Assembly (NCBI GenBank): GCA_902466275.1
Contig: CABQQJ010000091.1
Location: 1-5,014, forward strand
Source of the DNA: an uncultured Veillonella sp.
GTDB taxonomy: Bacteria; Bacillota; Negativicutes; Veillonellales; Veillonellaceae
DNA: 5,014 nt
Direction: 5' to 3'
The position numbers were made by a program, and so were the translations under genes. Below, in pieces: positions 1 to 5,014 of this stretch. The notes beneath the pieces were generated by a model. That model did no database searches. It was not told where the DNA came from and saw only the letters and a list, made by a program, of their open reading frames with translations. Numbering within the stretch: the stretch's first letter is position 1; each line of letters starts with the position of its first letter.

Positions 1-705
1 ATTGATGAATTGCGAGAGCGTTTAACTGAGTATTGTAAAAAGATTGTTAGTGCCGACGAATATATTCCTGTAGTGACCATTGATGCGGAACTACCTGTTG
101 ATGATATCGATGTTGATATTATTGACCGCGTATCAGCCCTTGAACCTTATGGTATGGCTAATAGTACGCCGGTCTTTGCCGTTATGGAAGCAACGGTACA
201 AGATATTATGCTTATGGGGCAGTTAAAAAATCATTGTAAGGTGATTTTAGAAACCTCAAGTGGTACATTAGATGCCATTGCTTGGAATCGTCCCGATTTG
301 TTTAAAACCATATTTGTTGGAACTGTGGTAAAAGTAGCCTTTTCCTTACAAAAGAATGAATGGCAAGGGATGGTTTCTCCACAGCTTATGATCCAAGCTA
401 TTGAACCGTTGAATGAAGAGCCTATTACACTTTCAACAGAAGGGCTTAGAGCAATGTATGTCATAGTCAAACAAGCTATGCGTGGTCGTAGTCAATCGGT
501 TTACAATGTGGAACAAGAAATTTTGCGCCGCAAGCCGGCAGATCAAAATAATCGTAGTGCCCTTACATCCTTAGATGTTTTTAAGGAGTTGGGCATCATC
601 GAAGAATATACAAGTGATGATGGTCAATTAATGCTAAGATGGAATGCCGTTGAAGGAAAATTAGATCTTGTCACATCCGTAACATTCCTTACTTATAGTG
701 TATAG
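1..705 (+). CDS. recJ: RecJ single-stranded-DNA-specific 5'-3' exonuclease, C-terminal part (5' truncated by window edge)
   Basis: RecJ is a cytoplasmic DHH/DHHA1-family exonuclease that degrades single-stranded DNA 5' to 3' in recombinational and mismatch repair. The frame is open from base 1, so 234 codons plus TAG are visible and the catalytic DHH motifs lie upstream of the window. What can be seen matches the back half of the family. There is an RERL segment just before the domain junction, then the linker motif LEPYGMANSTPVF (bases 139-177; family form close to LEPFGMGNPxPVF). An OB-fold-like stretch follows, with NHCKVIL (bases 229-249) and the family hallmark NEWQGMVSPQLMI (bases 355-393). 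The last 90 or so residues (from about base 430) resemble the Firmicute RecJ C-terminal domain, with VFKELGIIEE and a final KLDLVTSVTF element. The internal TTG at base 10 is not a credible start. The stop codon touches the rel ribosome binding site, implying co-transcription. The family call is firm; the GMAN and S-for-P changes in the linker are mildly unusual. Confidence 0.87.
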   Translation: MDELRERLTEYCKKIVSADEYIPVVTIDAELPVDDIDVDIIDRVSALEPYGMANSTPVFAVMEATVQDIMLMGQLKNHCKVILETSSGTLDAIAWNRPDLFKTIFVGTVVKVAFSLQKNEWQGMVSPQLMIQAIEPLNEEPITLSTEGLRAMYVIVKQAMRGRSQSVYNVEQEILRRKPADQNNRSALTSLDVFKELGIIEEYTSDDGQLMLRWNAVEGKLDLVTSVTFLTYSV

Positions 706-711
706 GAGGTG
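704..711 (+). promoter_or_regulatory. Strong ribosome binding site of rel, overlapping the recJ stop
   Basis: AGGAGGTG is a near-perfect anti-Shine-Dalgarno match, placed 5 bases before the ATG at 717. Its first two bases are the last two of the recJ TAG stop (703-705). It fixes the rel start at 717 and means that ribosomes ending on recJ finish on top of the rel initiation site. Confidence 0.9.
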
Positions 712-716
712 ACACC

Positions 717-2957
717 ATGACAACTGTAAATGAAGAAGGCAAAGCTTTGGTGGAACAAAGTACGTTTGATAAAAGTAAAGCCTTAGCTGAGTTTATGGAG
801 TATATCCATACGTATTTAACAGATGATGAGTGTGACCAAGTATTGAAAGCTTTTGAGCTTGCTGATAAGGCTCATGAAGGTCAGTTTAGAGCTTCTGGTG
901 AACCGTATATCATGCATCCACTAGCTGTAGCTGATATTTTGGCACATTTACAAATCGACCATATTACACTCATGGCAGCTCTTATGCATGATGTGGTTGA
1001 AGATACATCTTACTCGAAGGAAGACCTAGAGGAGATGTTTGGCTCTGAAGTAGCATTCCTCGTTGATGGGGTAACAAAATTAAACCAATTCCAGTATGAA
1101 ACAAAAGAAGATCGCCAAATGGAAAACTATCGAAAGATGATTTTAGCCATGGCGAAGGACGTACGTGTCGTAGTTATTAAATTGGGTGACCGCTTACATA
1201 ATATGCGTACCTTAAAGCATATGCGTAGTGATAAGCAAAAGCGTATTGCTAAGGAAACCCTAGAAATCTTTGCACCTTTGGCACATCGTCTTGGTATCTT
1301 CAATGTGAAATGGGAGTTGGAAGATTTATCCTTCCGTTATTTAGAGCCGGAAAAATACTATGATCTAGTCGATCAAATGAAACAAAAACGCCAAGCTCGT
1401 GAAGACATTGTAAATGATACGATGAGTCAACTCACTAAGGCTTTAGGCGAAGCTCATATCAAGGCGGATATCAAAGGTCGTCCAAAACACTTCTACAGTA
1501 TTTATAAGAAGATGAAAAAGGATAATCGTGATTTATCCCAAATTTATGATTTGCTTGCCGTTCGTGTAATTGTTGATAGCATTCCTGATTGTTATGCGGT
1601 ACTTGGCATTGCACATAGCTTGTGGAAGCCATTGCCTTATCGGTTCAAAGATTATATTTCCATGCCGAAGTCTAATATGTATCAATCTTTACATACAACC
1701 GTTATCGGCACGATGGGGCAACCTGTAGAAATTCAAATTCGTACCTGGGAAATGCACCGCGTATCTGAATATGGTGTGGCTGCTCACTGGCGATATAAAG
1801 AAGGAAATAAAAACGGCGATAAAGAATTCGATCAAAAGGTTGCATGGCTGCGCCAGGTTCTTGAATGGCAAGATACGAGTAATCCAACGGAACTTGTTAA
1901 CGCTTTAAAATTAGACGTTTTCTCTGGCGAAGTATTTGTATTTACGCCAAAGGGCGACGTTGTTAAGTTGCCAATAGGCTCTGTACCGCTCGACTTTGCC
2001 TATCGAGTTCATACCGATGTAGGTCATCATTGTGTAGGTGCTAAGGTAAACGGCAAAATTGTACCGCTGGATTATACCTTGCAAAATGGTGATATTGTTG
2101 ATATTATCACATCCAAAACAGGTCGTCCTAGCCTCGACTGGTTGAATATCGTAGGTTCTTCTGAAAGCAAGAGCAAAATTCGCAATTGGTTCAAGCGCGA
2201 AAATAAAGCTGAAAATATTGAAAAAGGTTTAGACTCTCTTGAAAAAGAAGCGAAACGATTGAATCATAATTGGAAAGAATTATGTGCAGACAACCGTTTA
2301 CAACATGTAACGAAACAACTTAAAGCCGGTACAGAAGAGGAAATGTTTGCAGCCTGTGGCTATGGCGGCATTCCTGTAAGCACTGTTCTTTTGCGTTTAA
2401 TTGAACTTTATAAAAAGTCTAAAGAGGTAGAGGAATCTAAGCGCAGCACAGAGCAAATTATCGAGAAATTAAAATCTCAAGGACAAAAGAAAACTAAAAA
2501 TGGCACTGGTGTTCTCGTAAAAGGTGAAGCTGGTGTGATGGTGCGTATGGCAAAATGCTGTAATCCTGTACCTGGTGATGATATTATAGGTTACATAACC
2601 CGTGGTCGTGGCGTTTCTATTCATCGCTGTGATTGCCCTAGCATGGGCCATTCTCCTGAAGACTTGGAGCGTATGATAGAAGTCTCTTGGGACGGTTCTT
2701 CTGGCGAATCTTTCCACGTAGGCATTGATATTCAAGCTTATGATCGAGCTGGTATTCTCATGGAAGTTATGGCGGTGCTTTCAGAATTGAAAATCACCAT
2801 TACTAACATCAATGCTAAGGTTCAAGAAGATACAAAAAATGTAAGCATCAATTTGGTGGTTGATATCCGCGATATTTCACAACTAGATTTCGTAATGACT
2901 AAATTGCGTCGTATTCGTGAAGTTTATACTGTTCAACGTAGTAAAGGAGGGGCTTAA
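717..2957 (+). CDS. rel: Bifunctional (p)ppGpp synthetase/hydrolase, Rel/SpoT homologue
   Basis: This long RSH enzyme makes (p)ppGpp from GTP/GDP and ATP on starved ribosomes and hydrolyses it otherwise, controlling the stringent response. It has 746 residues, slightly above the usual 720-740, with the excess at the N terminus. Domains in order: HD hydrolase (about 45-200) with R58, H67, H91-D92, E95-D96 and D158 all intact; synthetase (about 245-365) with R255 in GRPKHFYSIYKKM, D278, Y322 and E338 in EIQIRT; TGS (about 397-466) with the AYRVHTDVGHHC segment, whose H432 corresponds to the tRNA-end-contacting His; a helical linker; a zinc-finger-like CC domain (C614, C615, H636, C638/C640); and a C-terminal ACT domain (about 665-742). 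The synthetase carries RFKD (309-312), the RxKD form typical of bifunctional Rel rather than the ExDD of monofunctional RelA. With the complete HD site this indicates both activities. It sits 11 bases after recJ and shares one base with the next gene. Databases often name such Firmicute genes relA. Confidence 0.97.
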   Translation: MTTVNEEGKALVEQSTFDKSKALAEFMEYIHTYLTDDECDQVLKAFELADKAHEGQFRASGEPYIMHPLAVADILAHLQIDHITLMAALMHDVVEDTSYSKEDLEEMFGSEVAFLVDGVTKLNQFQYETKEDRQMENYRKMILAMAKDVRVVVIKLGDRLHNMRTLKHMRSDKQKRIAKETLEIFAPLAHRLGIFNVKWELEDLSFRYLEPEKYYDLVDQMKQKRQAREDIVNDTMSQLTKALGEAHIKADIKGRPKHFYSIYKKMKKDNRDLSQIYDLLAVRVIVDSIPDCYAVLGIAHSLWKPLPYRFKDYISMPKSNMYQSLHTTVIGTMGQPVEIQIRTWEMHRVSEYGVAAHWRYKEGNKNGDKEFDQKVAWLRQVLEWQDTSNPTELVNALKLDVFSGEVFVFTPKGDVVKLPIGSVPLDFAYRVHTDVGHHCVGAKVNGKIVPLDYTLQNGDIVDIITSKTGRPSLDWLNIVGSSESKSKIRNWFKRENKAENIEKGLDSLEKEAKRLNHNWKELCADNRLQHVTKQLKAGTEEEMFAACGYGGIPVSTVLLRLIELYKKSKEVEESKRSTEQIIEKLKSQGQKKTKNGTGVLVKGEAGVMVRMAKCCNPVPGDDIIGYITRGRGVSIHRCDCPSMGHSPEDLERMIEVSWDGSSGESFHVGIDIQAYDRAGILMEVMAVLSELKITITNINAKVQEDTKNVSINLVVDIRDISQLDFVMTKLRRIREVYTVQRSKGGA
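2943..2952 (+). promoter_or_regulatory. Ribosome binding site of the MBL hydrolase, inside the end of rel
   Basis: AAAGGAGGGG lies within the last rel codons (encoding Lys-Gly-Gly), 4 bases before the ATG at 2957. The rel stop TAA and this ATG form TAATG with one shared base, a classic stop-restart arrangement for coupled translation. It decides the start of the downstream gene. Confidence 0.85.
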
Positions 2958-3592
2958 TGAGCGAACAACAATTAGTGCTTATGCGCATGCCTTTAGGTCC
3001 ACTAGGAACAAATTGCTATGTTATCGGTGATAAAGCGATAGGTGAAGCTTTCATTATCGATCCTGCAACAGCTGAAGTACTAGATGCGCTAAAAAAACAT
3101 GACTTAAAGCCTAAGGCGGTTGTACTGACACATGGTCATGGAGATCATATTGGTGGTATTCAAGAGATTGTGAATACCTATCACGTACCTGTATATATTC
3201 ATAAGGGCGATGTACCGTATTTATCTGATCCTGAACTTAATCTTAGTGCTTATAGCAATCCAACGCCAATTATGGTAAAAGCGGAAATCATTGAGGTTAA
3301 ACAAGGTGATCACATTACATGTGGTGATATTGATCTTGAGGTGCTTGAAACACCAGGTCATACGCCAGGAGGTGTGTGTTATTACATGGAAGGTCTTGTG
3401 TTTGTAGGGGATACTTTATTTAGAGATTCCGTAGGCCGTACAGATTTTCCAAATGGCTCTTATGAGACTCTGATATCATCTATTAAGACTCAGCTTTATA
3501 CATTGCCTGATAATACAATGGTGTATCCTGGTCATGGACCGGAAACAAATATAGGGTATGAAAAACAATACAACCCATTCGTTGGTCAGTAG
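2957..3592 (+). CDS. Metallo-beta-lactamase-fold hydrolase, glyoxalase II-like (YcbL/YqgX type)
   Basis: This 211-residue, single-domain cytoplasmic protein of the metallo-beta-lactamase superfamily has no signal peptide or membrane segment. The di-zinc site is complete: HGHGDH (H59, H61, D63, H64), H135 in ETPGHTPGG, D152 in GDTLF and H193 in YPGHGPET. The segments GPLGTNCYVI near the N terminus, GDTLFRDSVGRTDFPNGS (151-168) and the NIGYEKQYNPF ending are typical of the short glyoxalase II-like group. That group lacks the C-terminal glutathione-binding domain of true GloB, which fits its length of about 210 residues. Members are usually annotated as hydroxyacylglutathione hydrolase-like, but the natural substrate is generally unproven and a thioester is only a reasonable guess. 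The start is set by a strong ribosome binding site and the one-base overlap with rel. A hydrolase of this kind between rel and hemZ is, from memory, a recurrent Firmicute arrangement. Confidence 0.9.
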   Translation: MSEQQLVLMRMPLGPLGTNCYVIGDKAIGEAFIIDPATAEVLDALKKHDLKPKAVVLTHGHGDHIGGIQEIVNTYHVPVYIHKGDVPYLSDPELNLSAYSNPTPIMVKAEIIEVKQGDHITCGDIDLEVLETPGHTPGGVCYYMEGLVFVGDTLFRDSVGRTDFPNGSYETLISSIKTQLYTLPDNTMVYPGHGPETNIGYEKQYNPFVGQ

Positions 3593-3614
3593 GTTTAAAA
3601 GAATTATTTTTTAC
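3593..3614 (+). promoter_or_regulatory. AT-rich imperfect palindrome with a weak promoter-like match before fur
   Basis: This is the only real gap in the cluster (41 bases). GTTTAAAAGAATTATTTTTT followed by AC has two-fold symmetry at 8 of 11 base pairs, centred between 3603 and 3604. A poor sigma-70-like pair overlaps it: TTGGTC (3582-3587), a 17-base spacer, then TATTTT (3605-3610). It does not match the classic GATAATGATAATCATTATC Fur box. It could be an internal fur promoter or operator, an A/U-rich translation enhancer, or simply low-complexity spacer. Symmetry in AT-rich DNA arises easily by chance. Confidence 0.2.
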
Positions 3615-3618
3615 AGTC

Positions 3619-3624
3619 GAGGGG
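3619..3624 (+). promoter_or_regulatory. Ribosome binding site of fur
   Basis: GAGGGG lies 9 bases before the ATG at 3634, so fur has its own initiation site in contrast to the overlapping starts of its neighbours. It supports the 3634 start, which also gives the usual Fur N terminus. Confidence 0.75.
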
Positions 3625-3633
3625 AAATTTATC

Positions 3634-4122
3634 ATGAACACAACATTAGAAAAATTAAAAGAACGCATTAAAGACAAAAAATATAAATTGACTACACAAC
3701 GTCAAACAATTTTACAAGCCTTCATCGATGCAGATGAAAACCATTTGAGCGCTGAAGACGTATATGTACTTGTAAAAGAAGTAGCTCCTGATATCGGCTT
3801 AGCTACTATTTACAGAACACTTGATCTATTCACTGAACTTGATTTGTTAAAACGCCTTGATTTCGGCGATGGTCGTAACCGTTACGAATTAAATGATGAA
3901 GAGTTCGCTCATTTCCATCATCATTTGATTTGCGTAAAATGTGGTAAAGTATCCGAGTTTGAAGATGACATGCTTGAAACATTGGAGTCTATCATCGCTA
4001 AGAAATTAAACTTCCGTACCATTGATCATCAATTGAAAGTATATGGTTACTGTAGCGATTGCCAAAATCATATGACTGAAGCAGAATTAGAAAAGCTTGA
4101 GCGTATGTCCCATCATGGTTAA
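3634..4122 (+). CDS. fur: Fur-family metalloregulator, probable ferric uptake regulator
   Basis: This 162-residue protein belongs to the Fur/PerR/Zur family of dimeric metal-dependent DNA-binding repressors. The winged helix occupies about residues 1-88, with KLTTQRQTIL, HLSAEDVYVLVKE and the recognition region IGLATIYRTLDLFTEL. The dimerisation and metal domain follows. C100/C103 (HLICVKCG) and C140/C143 (YCSDC) form the usual structural zinc site. Predicted regulatory-metal ligands aligned to E. coli Fur are H37, E85, H95, H97, E115 and H132, with the HFHHH cluster at 93-97. Glu rather than Asp at position 85, and the close resemblance to B. subtilis Fur through the SAEDVY to FGDG stretch, favour Fur over the peroxide sensor PerR. 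Zur remains a less likely alternative. The gene starts 41 bases after the hydrolase and its last codons (His-His-Gly-stop) contain the start of hemZ. Targets are probably iron uptake and perhaps hemZ, but no Fur box is visible here. Confidence 0.85.
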   Translation: MNTTLEKLKERIKDKKYKLTTQRQTILQAFIDADENHLSAEDVYVLVKEVAPDIGLATIYRTLDLFTELDLLKRLDFGDGRNRYELNDEEFAHFHHHLICVKCGKVSEFEDDMLETLESIIAKKLNFRTIDHQLKVYGYCSDCQNHMTEAELEKLERMSHHG

Positions 4123-5014
4123 TGGATATCTATATACGGGTCCATTACCACTTGGCTCCGTAGTAGCTCATAACTGTGGCGCGGCAGGACTCTTTTCTGA
4201 TAAGGTACATCCAGAGGTTATCCTTGAAGCGCATGAAATGGAAGGGATGTACACATTAACTGTTACTATTGGTGATTCGGTTCAGATTTTTGAAGGACCT
4301 GTTTCCTCTATGGGGCGTCGTCAAATTGGACAAGCCTTGTTGCGCTATTTGCGTGAATATCAAGGCTTACCTGCTGAGGCTCCATGGGGAACCATGGTAG
4401 GTGTGCGCCCTACAAAGCTACTACATAAATATATAGATACATATGGCTCTGTCCACGCAGCAACTCGTCACATTAGGGACGAGTTTTCTGTGTCTATGGA
4501 AAAGCTTGCTACTTTGGGGGCTATTGGCGAATATCAACGTCCGTTTCTATCTGATACAGACGATAAAAAGGTAAGTCTCTATTGTGGTATTCCTTTCTGC
4601 GATACGCGTTGCGTATATTGCCCGTTTCCATATGGTCTCTATCAGGATTATGCTGGTAAAAGTCAATTTCTAAGTGCTTTAAACCGTGATATAGAAGATA
4701 TGAAAGCTATTATCCAATCTTATAATCTAACCGTAGATACCCTCTATATGGGCGGTGGTACTCCGACAGTGCTAGAGGATGAAGACTTTCACCAGGTCCT
4801 AAAACAGTTATCTCTACTCGTATCTGAAGGACATGAATTCACTGTAGAGGCCGGGCGGCCAGATTCTGTTAATCCTACTAAGCTACGTTCCATGCTTGAG
4901 CTAGGTGTGAATCGCATTAGCATTAACCCGCAAACGATGCAAGATAATATTTTGCGTCGCATTGGACGCGGTCATAGCGTACGGGATGTTGATGAACTTT
5001 TACAATATGTAAAA
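4115..5014 (+). CDS. hemZ: HemZ-type radical SAM protein (coproporphyrinogen dehydrogenase-like), N-terminal part (3' truncated by window edge)
   Basis: From ATG at 4115 the frame is open to the last base, giving 300 residues of a family usually near 500. An N-terminal domain of about 150 residues with GVRPTKLLHKYID (96-108) precedes the radical SAM core, an arrangement typical of HemZ but not of HemW or HemN. The 4Fe-4S motif is FCDTRCVYCPF, with C162, C166 and C169 (CxxxCxxC) and no fourth HemN-type Cys. SAM-binding YMGGGTPT is at 211-218. VEAGRPD (244-250) and RISINPQTM (267-275) are HemZ hallmarks. HemZ is annotated as an oxygen-independent coproporphyrinogen III oxidase, though its true reaction is poorly established and a different porphyrin-related role is possible. 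The start overlaps the end of fur by 8 bases. An in-frame stop at 4088-4090 limits upstream choices to a TTG at 4097. No good Shine-Dalgarno sequence precedes 4115, so translation probably depends on coupling to fur. An extra Cys157 precedes the cluster motif. Confidence 0.88.
   Translation, partial: MVNGYLYTGPLPLGSVVAHNCGAAGLFSDKVHPEVILEAHEMEGMYTLTVTIGDSVQIFEGPVSSMGRRQIGQALLRYLREYQGLPAEAPWGTMVGVRPTKLLHKYIDTYGSVHAATRHIRDEFSVSMEKLATLGAIGEYQRPFLSDTDDKKVSLYCGIPFCDTRCVYCPFPYGLYQDYAGKSQFLSALNRDIEDMKAIIQSYNLTVDTLYMGGGTPTVLEDEDFHQVLKQLSLLVSEGHEFTVEAGRPDSVNPTKLRSMLELGVNRISINPQTMQDNILRRIGRGHSVRDVDELLQYVK
4116..4150 (+). promoter_or_regulatory. Stem-loop covering the fur stop and hemZ start codon
   Basis: Bases 4116-4126 (TGGTTAATGGA) pair with 4141-4150 (TCCATTACCA) through 10 base pairs with one bulged T, around a 14-base loop. 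The stem includes two bases of the hemZ ATG (4115-4117) and the fur TAA (4120-4122). There is no U-tract, and the element lies inside the hemZ reading frame, so it is not a terminator. A ribosome finishing fur would melt it, which would couple hemZ translation to fur. The pairing is seen directly; the role is inferred. Confidence 0.45.

Noticed and set aside
231..470. Minus-strand open frame of 79 codons
   Set aside because: It is antisense to the conserved OB-fold segment of recJ, with no supporting initiation signal or recognisable motif.
1689..1887. Two overlapping minus-strand open frames of about 60 codons
   Set aside because: Both are shadows of the conserved rel synthetase domain and overlap each other in different frames.
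2469..2735. Minus-strand open frame of 88 codons
   Set aside because: It lies entirely opposite the CC/ACT region of rel, has no ribosome binding site I could credit, and encodes a low-complexity, non-family-like peptide.
3483..3677. Minus-strand open frame of 64 codons across the MBL-fur junction
   Set aside because: It overlaps the ends of two well-supported genes and shows no family motif or credible start signal.
3634..4122. PerR rather than Fur
   Set aside because: The position that is Asp85 in PerR is Glu85 here, and the sequence more closely resembles B. subtilis Fur around SAEDVY, FGDG and the HFHHH cluster. Biochemistry would be needed for certainty.
4116..4150. Intrinsic terminator at the end of fur
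   Set aside because: The stem is AT-rich and has no following U-tract. It lies inside the hemZ frame, so termination there would abolish hemZ expression.
1..5014. CRISPR array, insertion sequence, toxin-antitoxin or phage module
   Set aside because: No direct repeats, transposase, integrase or small toxin genes are visible. All but about 50 bases are accounted for by five conserved housekeeping genes.

Overview
This window is a tightly packed, single-direction housekeeping cluster from a low-to-medium GC bacterium, most likely a Gram-negative Firmicute of the class Negativicutes (Veillonella or a close relative). That assignment is an inference from gene content, gene order, Firmicute-type proteins and strong AGGAGG-like ribosome binding sites; no marker RNA is present to prove it.

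Layout, all on the + strand: (1) 1-705, the C-terminal part of the single-strand DNA exonuclease RecJ, cut at its 5' side by the window edge; (2) 717-2957, a full-length bifunctional (p)ppGpp synthetase/hydrolase of the Rel type with all five usual domains; (3) 2957-3592, a small glyoxalase II-like metallo-beta-lactamase-fold hydrolase whose start codon shares one base with the rel stop; (4) 3634-4122, a Fur-family metalloregulator closest in motifs to true Fur; (5) 4115-5014, the first 300 residues of a HemZ-type radical SAM protein, cut at its 3' side by the window edge and overlapping fur by 8 bases. The longest non-coding gap is 41 bases (3593-3633), so almost all of the window is coding. 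No RNA gene, mobile element, CRISPR array, attachment site or clear terminator is visible.

The spacings (11-base gap, 1-base overlap, 41-base gap, 8-base overlap) suggest one transcript with translational coupling at several junctions. The order recJ - rel - MBL hydrolase - hemZ resembles the conserved Firmicute neighbourhood that normally continues to hisS and aspS. Two features stand out against that background, as I remember it: the apt and dtd genes often found beside rel are absent, and a fur gene sits directly before hemZ. This places an iron regulator in the same probable transcript as the stringent-response enzyme and a porphyrin/radical SAM gene.

I see no new defence or mobile system here. 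The most interesting non-coding signal is a 10-bp stem (one bulged base, 14-base loop) at 4116-4150. It covers the fur stop codon and two bases of the hemZ start codon, as would suit coupled translation of hemZ to fur.
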